DNA of 64,000 nucleotides from Amycolatopsis nigrescens CSC17Ta-90 (GCF_000384315.1 NZ_ARVW01000001.1:1807746-1871745), one strand, 5' to 3'. Counted from the stretch's first letter, positions 42,251 to 50,502 are shown. A program made the numbers and translations. The notes: generated from the letters alone by a model not told the origin.

Positions 42251-43204
42251 ATGAGCCGACGCGCTGTGATCACCACCTGCCTTGCCGTGGCCATCGCCAC
42301 GACCGTCCCGGCGGCCGCGCAGGCCGACGACCAGTTGCACCGACTGAGCCTGCGCCCCGGGGTGAACCTGCCCTACTACGCGAGCCAGCCGCTGACCGGT
42401 TCCGCCGAGCCGACCGGCGCGGTCGTCGTCATCCACGGCACCGGCCGCAACGCGCGGAACTATTTCGACCGCATGTCCGAGGCCGCCGGTGCGTACGGTT
42501 CGAAGGCCGAGGTCGTCGCGCCGTGGTTCCAGACCGAAGAGGACGACCCCGCGAACGGCGACGCCTACTGGACGAACGGCGGCGACACCTCGTGGAAGGA
42601 CGGCGGCGGCGCGGAAAACCCGGACGGGCTCAGCTCCTTCGAGGCACTCGACGTCGTGGTGCGGACGCTCGCGGACAAGGCGAAGTTCCCGAACCTGAAG
42701 CGGATCACCATCGCCGGGCACTCCGCCGGCGGCCAGTTCGCGCAGCGCTACGCCGCCGGCGGGAGGGCACCGGCCGAGGTCAAGGGCGTCGAAATCTCCT
42801 ACGTGACCGCGAACCCGTCGTCCTATCTGTACTTCGACGCCGACCGGCCGGCCGAACACGATTCCTGCCCCGGATTCAACCGTTACAAGTACGGCCTCGA
42901 AGATCGCAACGCCTATCTGAGCGCGCTCGACGACGACCAGTTGCGCGGCCAGTACACCACGCGAAATGTCACCTACCTGCTCGGTGAAGACGATGTGCAC
43001 CAGGATCACGGAATCGACGACAGTTGTGCGGCGAAAGCCCAGGGAGAAAACCGCTTCGAACGCGGGAAAGCCTATTTCTCCACCATCCGCGAAGACTTCC
43101 CGTCGGCACCGCACGAACTGAGCACGGTCCCCGGCGTCGGGCACGACTCGGACGCGATGTTCAATTCGGCCCCCGGCAAGGCCGCGGTGTTCCGGGGCTG
43201 GTGA
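42251..43204 (+). CDS. Secreted alpha/beta hydrolase
   Basis: A 317-residue exported hydrolase. The signal peptide (MSRRAVITTCLAVAIATTV) ends near AAQADD. The oxyanion loop is VVVIHGTGRNARNYF; the nucleophile elbow is ITIAGHSAGGQFAQRY; the catalytic His is in VPGVGHDSDAMF; the acid is probably an Asp in LLGEDDVHQD. Two Cys residues (DSCPGF, DDSCAAK) may form a disulfide. The family includes esterases and peptide hydrolases; the substrate is unknown. It is convergent with the P450 gene with only four bases between stops. Confidence 0.88.
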   Translation: MSRRAVITTCLAVAIATTVPAAAQADDQLHRLSLRPGVNLPYYASQPLTGSAEPTGAVVVIHGTGRNARNYFDRMSEAAGAYGSKAEVVAPWFQTEEDDPANGDAYWTNGGDTSWKDGGGAENPDGLSSFEALDVVVRTLADKAKFPNLKRITIAGHSAGGQFAQRYAAGGRAPAEVKGVEISYVTANPSSYLYFDADRPAEHDSCPGFNRYKYGLEDRNAYLSALDDDQLRGQYTTRNVTYLLGEDDVHQDHGIDDSCAAKAQGENRFERGKAYFSTIREDFPSAPHELSTVPGVGHDSDAMFNSAPGKAAVFRGW

Positions 43205-43208
43205 CCCG

Positions 43209-44321
43209 TTACCAGGAGACCGGCAGCTCGGCCAGGCCGCCGATGAACTGGTTGCCCGTCATGCGCAGCTGTGCCGGTGGGACCGCGAGGCGCAACGCCG
43301 GGAAGCGCGGAATGAGCGCGGCGAAAACCGCCCGCAGCTGCATTCTGGCCAGCGGCGCGCCGAGGCAGTGCCACATCCCGTGCGCGAAAGTGAGGTGCGG
43401 GTTGGGTTTCCTGGTGACGTCGAAGCGGCCGGGCGCCGCGAAGACGCGCTCGTCGGAGTTGGCGGTGCCGAGGTCGAGCAGCACCATCTCGCCCGCCAGG
43501 ACGGTCACTCCAGCGAGTTCGATGTCCTCGCGGGCGTAACGCGGAAACCCGGTCCCGGACGTTTCGGCGGCCCGCAGCATCTCCTCCACCGCGGTACCGG
43601 CCAGGTCCGGGTTCCGCAGCACCAGCTCGTGCTGATCGGGGTTGGTCAGCAGCAGCACGACGCCGAGGTCGATCTGCCCCGCGGTGCTCTCGTGCCCGGC
43701 AAACAGCAGCATGCCGGCCATCGCGGCGACCTCCTCGTCGGCGAGGCCGTCCGAGCACAGGCCGGAGATCACGTCGTCACCGGGATCCGCGCGCTTGCGG
43801 ACGACCAGCTCACCCATGTACCCGAACAGCGCGTCCTGTCCGGCCACCGACCGCCGCCGGTCGTCCGCGTCGCCCATTTCGTACACCAGCGCCATGAACC
43901 GCTCGCGGTCCGAGTACGGCACGCCCAGCAGTTCGCAAAGCACCTGCAGCGGCAGCGGCAGCGAGAACGCCGCGTGCAGGTCCACCGGCGGCCGCTCGCT
44001 CGCGAGCCCGTCCAGCAGCCGCTCCACCTGCGCTTCCACCCTCGGCCGCAGATCCCGCATCCGCTTGGCGGAGAAGTACGGGGTGAGCAGCGTGCGCATC
44101 TGGGCGTGCTCTTCCCACTCGGTCTCGTGCTCGTACAGGTCGGTCGCGCCGAGCAGCGGGTGCTCCCCGGCCCGAGGCGCGTTGTCCGGGTCGGGATGGG
44201 TCCGGCCGAGCCTGCGGTCGAGCAGCAGCTGCCGCACCTCCGCGTGCCGGGTGACCAGCCAGCCATGGTCCCCGGTCTGGGTGCGCACCCGGACGATCGG
44301 CGGTTCATCGGCGACGTGCAT
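43209..44321 (-). CDS. Cytochrome P450
   Basis: A 370-residue bacterial P450, slightly short for the usual 400. The heme Cys is in LTFAHGMWHCLGAPLARMQL (FxxGxxxCxG pattern); the I-helix oxygen groove is MLLFAGHESTAGQ with the Glu-Ser-Thr variant; the K-helix ExxR is in VEEMLRAAE. It would hydroxylate or couple a small metabolite and needs ferredoxin partners not seen nearby. ATG 44321 follows GAGGAGG; a longer frame reaches into the AT-rich promoter and is unlikely. A TetR gene is divergent, so the P450 is probably induced by its substrate. Confidence 0.93.
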   Translation of the reverse strand: MHVADEPPIVRVRTQTGDHGWLVTRHAEVRQLLLDRRLGRTHPDPDNAPRAGEHPLLGATDLYEHETEWEEHAQMRTLLTPYFSAKRMRDLRPRVEAQVERLLDGLASERPPVDLHAAFSLPLPLQVLCELLGVPYSDRERFMALVYEMGDADDRRRSVAGQDALFGYMGELVVRKRADPGDDVISGLCSDGLADEEVAAMAGMLLFAGHESTAGQIDLGVVLLLTNPDQHELVLRNPDLAGTAVEEMLRAAETSGTGFPRYAREDIELAGVTVLAGEMVLLDLGTANSDERVFAAPGRFDVTRKPNPHLTFAHGMWHCLGAPLARMQLRAVFAALIPRFPALRLAVPPAQLRMTGNQFIGGLAELPVSW

Positions 44322-44345
44322 GGGGTCCTCCTCGCACTCGGATAA

Positions 44346-44363
44346 GTATACTTTGAAATATAC
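44346..44363. promoter_or_regulatory. AT-rich dyad between P450 and TetR genes
   Basis: GTATAC-TTTGAA-ATATAC forms an imperfect dyad (GTATA and TATAC arms exact) in the only AT-rich stretch of the intergenic space, 25 bases upstream of the P450 start. It is the probable operator for the divergent TetR. TTGACT on the minus strand (44376-44371) may be the P450 -35 box, but the spacing to TATACT (20 bases) is too long to be sure. Confidence 0.5.
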
Positions 44364-44421
44364 ACACAAGAGTCAACAAGTGTCCGGGGGTCGGCGCGAG
44401 GATGGCGGATAGGGTGGACCG

Positions 44422-45018
44422 ATGGCGGTCAGCGGCCACGACACCGGCGCCACGGCACCCGCGAAGCGGTTGCGCCGTGCCGAGCGTCGTGAGCAGATCC
44501 TGGCCGCCGCCACCGAAGCCTTCGCCCGCGCCGGGTTCGCTGCCACCGGTCTCGACGACGTGGCGGCCGAGGCCGGAATCACCAGGGTCATCCTCTACCG
44601 ACACTTCGAATCCAAGAACGAGCTCTACCGCGCGGTGCTCGACCGCGCCAGGGAGCGGTTCGCGGAGGCCATCGGCGACGGCCACCGCTACAGCGAGGCC
44701 GGGCTGGCCGGCATGGTCGGCTGGGCCGAGCGGGATCCGGCCGGGTTCCGGCTGCTGTTCCAGCATGCCGCGCGGGAGCCCGAGTTCCGGCACGAGATCG
44801 ACGATCTCCGCGCGGAGATGGTGGCCGCCGCGTACCGCGACCTGACCCGGGGCAGCGCCCGCGAACCGCTGGCCGTCTGGACCTCGCACCTCGCACCCGC
44901 GCTGGCCGTCGAGGCGATCATGGCGTGGCTCGACGCCGGAAAACCCGAGCCCGAGCGGGCCGCGGAACGGATCGGCCGGGCGCTGGAAGGTTTCTTCGGG
45001 GCGCTGGAGTCGGACTAG
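44422..45018 (+). CDS. TetR-family regulator, divergent from P450
   Basis: A 198-residue TetR protein. HTH: QILAAATEAFARAGFAATGL, VAAEAGITRVILYRHFESK. The C-terminal ligand domain is plain helical. It probably represses the divergent P450 gene through the AT-rich dyad. An N-terminal extension of about 15 residues precedes the basic start of the HTH domain (KRLRRAERREQIL); a later start is possible, but ATG 44422 has a G-rich upstream stretch. Confidence 0.88.
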   Translation: MAVSGHDTGATAPAKRLRRAERREQILAAATEAFARAGFAATGLDDVAAEAGITRVILYRHFESKNELYRAVLDRARERFAEAIGDGHRYSEAGLAGMVGWAERDPAGFRLLFQHAAREPEFRHEIDDLRAEMVAAAYRDLTRGSAREPLAVWTSHLAPALAVEAIMAWLDAGKPEPERAAERIGRALEGFFGALESD

Positions 45019-45188
45019 ACCCGCGATCCCCGGTGCCCGATCGGTGGCATCCGCTGCCCTTCCGGCCGCCCCTTGTGGCGGGACGCGAACAGATCGACAA
45101 GGCCATGATCGCTGTGCGGAGCGATCTTCCTCCGCGGAATTTGAAACCTTCCAAGGAAACACGAATCGCGATATTCGGGGGAAACACA

Positions 45189-45674
45189 GTGAAAGCAGTC
45201 AATACATTGAGGACAATGGCGCGTCGCGTGGTCGGCCTCGTCGCCGCGGCGGTGCTGGCGAGCGCCTTCCTGCTGACGAGCCCGGCCGTCGCCGGGGCGA
45301 AGACCACTTTGGCCGCACCGGTACTGACCGGGTACGACATCGGGTCCCTCACCTTGACCGGAAGCGGTTTCCTGCCCAGCCACCGGGTGTGGGTGCGGAC
45401 CGCGGTGTCGGGTTCGGTACCGACCTGCGGAGGAATCCTGCTCTCCGATCTCCGGCAGAGCCCGGTGCTGTTGCAGACGACGTCGGACGGGGCGGGCAAC
45501 ATCTCCGTGCGGGTGGATCCCAAGGCCACCCTGCCGGCGTTGCTGGTCTGCGACAACCCGATCCAGTACCTCTACGGCGCCTATCCCGGTGAGCGGGTGC
45601 ATTTCAGCGCCCATGACGAGCGGTACGAGGGCGGCAGGCTGGTCTGGAGCAACACCTTCACGGTGACCGCGTAG
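45189..45674 (+). CDS. Small secreted beta-sandwich-like protein
   Basis: A 161-residue exported protein. The signal peptide covers about residues 1-40 (ARRVVGLVAAAVLASAFLL) and ends near AVAGAKT. The mature part is beta-rich with a LTLTGSGFLPSHRVWVRTA segment reminiscent of IPT-like or chromoprotein-like sandwiches, and two Cys residues (PTCGGIL, LLVCDNP) that may form a disulfide. I considered neocarzinostatin-type apoproteins but the conserved core is not evident. GTG 45189 has GGGGGA upstream, a better start than earlier ATGs in the frame. The lectin gene follows 17 bases later, so the two are an operon. Confidence 0.7.
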   Translation: MKAVNTLRTMARRVVGLVAAAVLASAFLLTSPAVAGAKTTLAAPVLTGYDIGSLTLTGSGFLPSHRVWVRTAVSGSVPTCGGILLSDLRQSPVLLQTTSDGAGNISVRVDPKATLPALLVCDNPIQYLYGAYPGERVHFSAHDERYEGGRLVWSNTFTVTA

Positions 45675-45691
45675 ACAGGAGGGAAACCATC

Positions 45692-46174
45692 ATGTTCGGT
45701 CGGGGAATCGCCGCCGCGGTCGCGGTCATGGCGGCCACGGTGCTGTCCGGTACCGCGCACGCTTCGACACTGGACGGCGCGGACCTGCGCCCCAGGATCA
45801 ACGAGAACAAGTGCGCGGACATCTATCAGTACAACAACAACAATGGCGCCCCACTGGTCCTGTGGGACTGCACCGGAGCGGACAACCAGCGCTGGGCCGG
45901 CGGAGCCACCATCGACGGTGACATCGTGAGCGCCTGGAACGGCAAGTGCGTCACCGCTGTCCCTCGTCCGGGGCAGTCCTTCCGGGACCTGCAGATGTTC
46001 GACTGCACGGGTGGCGCCAACCAGCACTGGCTCTACGACAAGAGTCCCTTCGCCGGGGAGGCGCTCTGCCTCAAGTTCGAACCGATGCAGTGCCTGTGGT
46101 GGAACACCGCACGCGGTCTCTACGTCGAGGACATCACCATGGGCGACGGGAACCGCAGCTGGTACTTCCACTGA
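45692..46174 (+). CDS. Secreted ricin-type beta-trefoil lectin
   Basis: A 160-residue exported protein with one beta-trefoil carbohydrate-binding domain. The signal peptide is MFGRGIAAAVAVMAATVLS, cleaved near AHAST. QxW motifs mark the trefoil repeats: TGADNQRWAGG and TGGANQHWLYD; a third is degenerate (GDGNRSWYFH). Four to six Cys residues in CADIYQ, WDCTG, KCVTA, FDCTG, ALCLKF and QCLWW give three disulfide pairs as usual. AGGAGGG precedes the ATG. It probably binds galactose-type glycans outside the cell; the partner is the upstream secreted protein. Confidence 0.85.
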   Translation: MFGRGIAAAVAVMAATVLSGTAHASTLDGADLRPRINENKCADIYQYNNNNGAPLVLWDCTGADNQRWAGGATIDGDIVSAWNGKCVTAVPRPGQSFRDLQMFDCTGGANQHWLYDKSPFAGEALCLKFEPMQCLWWNTARGLYVEDITMGDGNRSWYFH

Positions 46175-46236
46175 TCCGGCGTCCGGAACCTGCCAGGCAC
46201 GGGACCGCTCCCCGCTCGGGCGGGTAGGACAAGGGC

Positions 46237-47112
46237 ATGCGAAACGACATGCGGCTCGGCGCCGCGGCCCTGGTCCTGTGCGGTCTAGCCGGTTGTGGCG
46301 CGCCAGGTGGGCCGGCCGATTCAGCGGCCGGCCCACCCCCGCCCGCACCGAGCACCCCTGCTCCGCCGCCCACCCCGGAGCAGGTGGACTGGCTGAACCA
46401 GTTCTGCAAGGCGACCAAGGTGTTCACCACTCCCCCGGAGCAGCCGCCGGACCTGCACGACGAGTTCGTCTCGATGGACCTGTCGTCGTACCTGAGCGCC
46501 GTGGACACCGCGCTGGACCAGGTGACGCGGCAGACGCTGACCCCGGAAGCGTTCCCGCGCGGGGTGGAGCTGATCGGCTCCTACTCCACGGCGGCCAAGC
46601 CGCTGGGCACCAAGGTCGACGAGTACACGACCCAGTACGACGCCGCCGAAGACACGTTGCGCGGGTACGTCGCCGAGACCGTCTCCGCGTTGAAGGCGCT
46701 CAAACCGGCGGGACTCGACCTGCCGGCGCTGATGGCCGCGGACGGCACCGTCGCCGAGGCACACGAAAAAGCCGAGAACTGCCGCCCGGCGGTGGAGCAG
46801 GACAAGCCCTCGGCCACCCCGGTCGACCTGCCCGCGGCCAAGGACGGCGAGAACCTGGCCGCCTGCGGGGACGGCAGGTGCGAAGTGCTGGTGACCCCTT
46901 CGGCCTCGGTCGCGGCGCCCCGGCGGTACGGGGCCACCCTGATCCGGGTGCGCACCATCGCCGACGGCGTGATGGAGGTCGGCGCGAAGTTCGACGGCGG
47001 GTCGATCACGTCGCCGCTGGACACCGGCCGGTCCACGGTGATGAACGGCCTCGAGGTGAAAGCCGTGGCCGTCGGCGACGGAAAGGCAGTGCTGAGCCTT
47101 TCCCCCGCGTGA
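46237..47112 (+). CDS. Lipoprotein of unknown function
   Basis: A 291-residue lipoprotein. The signal peptide ends at the lipobox LAGCG, so Cys20 is lipidated and the protein sits on the outer face of the membrane. A Pro/Ala-rich linker (PPPPAPSTPAPPPTP) leads to a helical domain (DEYTTQYDAAEDTLRGYVAE) and a C-terminal beta domain (TLIRVRTIADGVMEVGAKF). Six Cys residues could form disulfides. No family is recognised. It follows the lectin gene on the same strand, and its 3' end touches the decayed regulator copy on the other strand. Confidence 0.8.
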   Translation: MRNDMRLGAAALVLCGLAGCGAPGGPADSAAGPPPPAPSTPAPPPTPEQVDWLNQFCKATKVFTTPPEQPPDLHDEFVSMDLSSYLSAVDTALDQVTRQTLTPEAFPRGVELIGSYSTAAKPLGTKVDEYTTQYDAAEDTLRGYVAETVSALKALKPAGLDLPALMAADGTVAEAHEKAENCRPAVEQDKPSATPVDLPAAKDGENLAACGDGRCEVLVTPSASVAAPRRYGATLIRVRTIADGVMEVGAKFDGGSITSPLDTGRSTVMNGLEVKAVAVGDGKAVLSLSPA

Positions 47113-47275
47113 CGCACGCACGCCACGCCGCCGGGCCGACCTCGATGTGCCCGGCCAGCCGGTCTTTAGCGTCGCGAACACCGACCGCGTCACGGCGAAT
47201 GAACTCGACCGTGTCATCGGCCGTAAGCGCCTTGGCGCACACGGAATCGAACATGGTCAAGAGGTCCTGTACACG
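47105..47275 (-). pseudogene. Fused remnant of an XRE regulator end and a DUF397 protein
   Basis: The frame reads VQDLLTMFDSVCAKALTADD and on to TVEFIRR, then directly VRDAKDRLAGHIEVGPAAWR. The first part matches the C-terminus of the intact XRE/DUF5753 regulator at 48683-49534 (VQHLSAMFTSVSKNKAL, TVELIRR), the second the end of the intact DUF397 protein at 48495-48686 (VRDTKDRPAGHIEVGPAAWR). About 35 codons between them are missing and no start or HTH remains. This is a decayed copy of the same regulatory pair 1.4 kb away, with no function expected. The remaining DNA to 47486 shows nothing else I can support. Confidence 0.7.
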
Positions 47276-47486
47276 GAATCGCCAACCCGGAACACCGGCA
47301 AGGCGCCATCTGCCATTGCACCTGAGGTGCATACCGGGCGGTGCGCATCGCACCCCCGGGCCGAGTCAAGGATTGCCGCTCTGCGCGAACATCTCGCCAC
47401 CGGACCCGGTCAGCAGACCGCCGTGCTCACCACCGGAGTTCGACCAGGAACTGGTGGGGCACGCTGGACAAGCGTGCCCACGATGT

Positions 47487-48005
47487 TCAGCGTGATCCGG
47501 GTCGTTCGTCCCGCTCCGGCGGAGTACCCCACCACTCCGGAGAACCCGGCGACGGGTCGACCGATGGGTGCGGGCTCGGCCACGGCACGGACCCGTCCAT
47601 CGGCTGGCGATGTCGCGGCGCAAACCAGACACGGACCTCGTAGCTGAACAGGTTGATCAGAACCAGCACGCACAACGCGATGTTGACGACGTTGGTGATC
47701 ACCCCGGACGCGACCGCGATCACCCCGCTGACGACACCGAACAACTCAACGACCGCCACCGGTACGCGCGCCCAGGAAACCCCCTGGGTCAGCAGGATAG
47801 CGCCACCGAGCAGCACAATGCCGATCACCACCGACACCCACCCGAGGACGTACAGCTCCGGCGCTTCGCGGTTGTGCTCGGTCTCCTCAGCTGCGAGAGC
47901 TAGTATCAGGGCTCCTCCGCCAGCGTTGAATGCCGTCTGGACGTACAGGACGATGATCGCGGTCCAGAGCTGCCGCGGGCGTTTCGCAGGAACGTAGGTA
48001 GTCAT
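47487..48005 (-). CDS. Four-helix membrane protein of unknown function
   Basis: A 172-residue protein with four hydrophobic helices: LWTAIIVLYVQTAFNAGGGA, VLGWVSVVIGIVLLGGAILL, VPVAVVELFGVVSGVIAVAS and VVNIALCVLVLINLFSY, then a Pro-rich cytosolic tail (PWPSPHPSVDPSPGSPEWW). Such small membrane proteins are common in actinomycetes without assigned function. ATG 48005 starts just before the first helix; its ribosome site is weak, so a start a few codons upstream is possible. Confidence 0.7.
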   Translation of the reverse strand: MTTYVPAKRPRQLWTAIIVLYVQTAFNAGGGALILALAAEETEHNREAPELYVLGWVSVVIGIVLLGGAILLTQGVSWARVPVAVVELFGVVSGVIAVASGVITNVVNIALCVLVLINLFSYEVRVWFAPRHRQPMDGSVPWPSPHPSVDPSPGSPEWWGTPPERDERPGSR

Positions 48006-48247
48006 CTGGGAACGGTAGGGCCAGTCCCATGGGACCCCTCCCATCGTTCCGGCAAGTCGGTTTCCGCATGTCAGCAGCTTGTTCTGAATCTGTGTGGACG
48101 ACTCTGGCAGGTGGTGGTGTCTCGGAGGCTCAACCGTGCGCTCAAGCGACACCGCGCCGAGACCGCCGCGACTGGCCAGAGCGCGCGGGTCGTGCGTCTC
48201 GCGGTGATCCCGGAGCACAGTCCCACCGGCAGGGCGAGCCTTCCGCG

Positions 48248-48420
48248 GAGCAGCGGATATGGGCGTACTACGTGACCGAGCGGTCGAAGGGGGCCGTACG
48301 CCGACCGGCGCGGAGTTGGACCGGGTCGTGGGCACCAATAACTACGGTCGGCGGGTGCTGCGGCGGTGGCAGGAAAGCAGACACCCCGCCGCCAGGGCAG
48401 CAACGGTGACCGGCGTGTAG
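48248..48420 (+). pseudogene. Frameshifted remnant of an accessory DNA-binding-type protein
   Basis: One frame reads EQRIWAYYVTERSKG and, after a run of five G near 48288, the next frame reads RTPTGAELDRVVGTNNYG and RRVLRRWQE before a stop at 48420. Joined, this resembles the C-terminal winged/HTH-like end of proteins from actinomycete integrative elements and plasmids (the GRTPTGAELDRVAGT pattern). The N-terminus is not identifiable; the upstream frame from 48029 is not convincing. I regard it as a decayed fragment. The 490-base gap 48006-48494 holds nothing else. Confidence 0.5.
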
Positions 48421-48494
48421 GCGGCTAGCCTCCGACATGACGGAGCCCCCGACGACTACTGGCGGATTCTCGGAGGCATCAGGGGGTCAGGTGT

Positions 48495-48686
48495 TCAGCG
48501 GGCCGCGCGCTCCAGGAACGCACGCCACGCGGCCGGGCCGACTTCGATATGCCCGGCGGGGCGGTCCTTGGTGTCCCTCACCGCGGCTCCGCGAGTATCG
48601 ATTCGCACCTCGACGCAGTCGTTCGTCGAGCCCGAACTCGCACCGCTGTAGCTGCTCTTACGCCATCCCGCCGTTTCGTGCCTCAT
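48495..48686 (-). CDS. DUF397 protein
   Basis: A 63-residue protein of the DUF397 family, found almost only in actinomycetes beside XRE regulators. The family signature is complete: WRKSSYSGASSGSTNDCVEV followed by VRDTKDRPAGHIEVGPAAWR. Its start overlaps the stop of the XRE gene by four bases, so it is translated with it. In characterised systems the DUF397 protein and XRE partner control development or antibiotic production, possibly in a toxin-antitoxin-like manner; the role here is not known. Confidence 0.93.
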   Translation of the reverse strand: MRHETAGWRKSSYSGASSGSTNDCVEVRIDTRGAAVRDTKDRPAGHIEVGPAAWRAFLERAAR

Positions 48687-49534
48687 AGCTCCCTGACCAC
48701 TCTGCGGATTAACTCGACCGTGCCCGCCGGCGGAAGCGCCTTGTTCTTGCTCACGCTGGTGAACATGGCCGAGAGGTGTTGTACGTCGCCTTCATTGTCC
48801 ACCCATGCACCGCCGGCGGGGTACTCCAGGTAGGCCGTAGAGGGGTCGTCTCCGTCGTAGTCGAGGATCGTGCATCCGCCGGACATGCCGCCGTAGGCTC
48901 CAGCGCTGAACGGAACGGCCTGGATGGTGACGTTCGCCTTCTTGCCGATCGTGAGCAGGTGTTCGAGCTGTTCCCGCATCACCTCGGCACCGCCGACCAG
49001 TTGCCGCAAGGTCGCTTCGGCAAGCACCGCGTGCAGTCGGAAGCTCCCGTCTTCCAGCAACTTCTGTCGCTCAAGTCGAGCGGCAACGAAGGCATCCACG
49101 TTCGCTGCCTGATCAAGGCTTTGCTGTGCCGATGCGTGCACTTCGCGGGCGTAGTTCGCAGTCTGAAGTAGGCCGGGAACCACGACGGGTGCGACGATTC
49201 GAGCGCGCGAGGCTTCCTGTTCGGCGCGGACCAGCTCACGGAAGGTCTTCGGTGCGCCAGCGGGCAGGCGTACTTGAGGCGTGGCTACTCCGGCCTCCTC
49301 CCACAGAGCGACCGCCTTCGTCCGTTCCTCCGCGGTCGCGTCGTACAGGGTGAGCAGGGCGGCGACCGAGGACCACGGCGGGCGGTTGTGGCCGGATTCG
49401 TAGCGGCTGACCACCGCGTCCGCTGATAGCCGTAGTTCTTTGGTGGCGTCCCGCAGGATCAGCCCGGCCCGCTCCCTCAGTCCTCGCAGGTACGCGCCGA
49501 GGCGCTTCTTTGCACGTGTCGGCGTAGCAGCCAT
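48683..49534 (-). CDS. XRE-family regulator with DUF5753
   Basis: A 283-residue regulator. The N-terminal HTH is LRGLRERAGLILRDATKELR with SADAVVSRYESGHNRPPW. The C-terminal ligand-like DUF5753 domain contains VVVPGLLQTANYAREVHAS, ARLERQKLLEDGSFRLHAV, VTIQAVPFSAGAYGGMSGG and STAYLEYPAGGAWV. This is the standard actinomycete partner of DUF397 proteins. ATG 49534 follows the basic start MAATPTRAKKR; longer frames run through the operator region. Several GGACAA boxes just upstream suggest autoregulation. Confidence 0.93.
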   Translation of the reverse strand: MAATPTRAKKRLGAYLRGLRERAGLILRDATKELRLSADAVVSRYESGHNRPPWSSVAALLTLYDATAEERTKAVALWEEAGVATPQVRLPAGAPKTFRELVRAEQEASRARIVAPVVVPGLLQTANYAREVHASAQQSLDQAANVDAFVAARLERQKLLEDGSFRLHAVLAEATLRQLVGGAEVMREQLEHLLTIGKKANVTIQAVPFSAGAYGGMSGGCTILDYDGDDPSTAYLEYPAGGAWVDNEGDVQHLSAMFTSVSKNKALPPAGTVELIRRVVREL

Positions 49535-49563
49535 GGCCGGAAGCCTAGCGCGGGCTACCGCGC

Positions 49564-49627
49564 GGACAACTACCCTCGATCGGAGGATGACTTGGACAAT
49601 TGTCCTCAGATAGATTGTCCATTGTCG
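49564..49627 (-). promoter_or_regulatory. GGACAA/TTGTCC box cluster upstream of the XRE gene
   Basis: Within 64 bases are GGACAA (49564-49569), the perfect 12-bp palindrome GGACAATTGTCC (49594-49605), ATTGTCC (49614-49620) and ATTGTCG (49621-49627). CCTCGATCGGAGG, a near-palindrome, lies between. The cluster is 30-95 bases upstream of the XRE ATG and faces a plus-strand small gene on the other side, so it may control both. Confidence 0.6.
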
Positions 49628-49732
49628 GCGAGGTCGAGCTTCCACGCAGGGAGCCTGACGCGGTCAGGTGTTGTACGTCAGCCCTGTACGGCCTCGCCGG
49701 CCCGAAAGCACCTGACACCAAAAGGAGACGAC

Positions 49733-49924
49733 ATGTGGCTTCCCGCCATCTGGGCCGCACTGGTCGTCGCGATCTTCGTTTGGCTTCCACTCGCGCATAA
49801 GCACATCGACCGGCGGCCCCGCGACCACCTGCGCCAGGTCCGCCGCCGGCTCCGGCAGGCCACGAAAGCCAGATACGCCAGCTCCTACGGCAGACACGCC
49901 GCGATAGATCCGCACCACGACTAG
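49733..49924 (+). CDS. Small single-helix membrane protein
   Basis: A 63-residue protein: one N-terminal transmembrane helix (WLPAIWAALVVAIFVWLPLA) followed by a strongly basic tail (DRRPRDHLRQVRRRLRQATK). ATG 49733 has AAGGAGA at ideal spacing. It is the first of a run of very small genes divergent from the XRE/DUF397 pair. Function unknown; a DNA- or membrane-associated accessory peptide is possible. Confidence 0.65.
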   Translation: MWLPAIWAALVVAIFVWLPLAHKHIDRRPRDHLRQVRRRLRQATKARYASSYGRHAAIDPHHD

Positions 49925-50107
49925 ACCGCCCGGCAGCCGTGCATGCCCCCGACCCTGCACGGCTGCCGGGTTTCCAGCCCCGGCAGGCGCGTGGCCCGCG
50001 GCCACCAGCGCCCGACCCGGGAGCGGCACTCCCGGGCGGTTGAGCCCAGCTCCCCAGGCGGCTCCCGCCGGGAGTGTCGCGCACGAAACATCGGAGGGAA
50101 GTCAGAC

Positions 50108-50329
50108 ATGAGCGCGTTCGAGTGGTATTCGCGGTGGGAGGTGCCGGCCGTCAGCACTGCTGGGTTGACGGTTCCGTTGCTGGTGGGCGTGGTGCGTACT
50201 GGGCCTGATCGCGAGGTCGCAACGCAGTACGGCACAGACGGCCCGCTCGCGCTGCTGCTCGGCGACACCGGCGCGGCCATGGTCCGGGCCGTCCGACTGT
50301 CCATCGGCGCCCGAGAGGAACGCCCGTGA
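50108..50329 (+). CDS. Small protein of unknown function
   Basis: A 73-residue protein (MSAFEWYSRWEVPAVSTAG start) without a recognised domain. GGAGGGAAG stands upstream of ATG 50108, and its stop overlaps the GTG of the next gene. It belongs to a chain of five overlapping small genes. The 183 bases between it and the preceding gene contain only GC-rich sequence without a clear signal. Confidence 0.6.
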   Translation: MSAFEWYSRWEVPAVSTAGLTVPLLVGVVRTGPDREVATQYGTDGPLALLLGDTGAAMVRAVRLSIGAREERP

Positions 50330-50502
50330 GTTTCCACGATCGCGCCTGGTCCGTGAAGTTCCGGCTCCACCACCTCGATGCCATCGTCAGCGACGACGAG
50401 AAGCGCGCTCGCCTGATCCGCGACCTCGAAGCGCTGGCCGCCGAACTACGCGGTGACAACCCTCCACAGCCGGGCCTGAGCGAAGGCAGGACGCGCAGAT
50501 GA
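50326..50502 (+). CDS. Very small helical protein
   Basis: A 58-residue frame from GTG 50326 with start/stop overlaps on both sides (GTGA and ATGA). The product is charged and helical (DDEKRARLIRDLEALAAELR) with no known domain. Coupled position in the chain and GC-rich third positions make it a likely real gene. Confidence 0.55.
   Translation: MSFHDRAWSVKFRLHHLDAIVSDDEKRARLIRDLEALAAELRGDNPPQPGLSEGRTRR

Noticed and set aside
45189..45674. Neocarzinostatin-type enediyne apoprotein
   Set aside because: Size, signal peptide and beta content fit, but the conserved core and disulfide pattern are not evident, and no enediyne genes are near.
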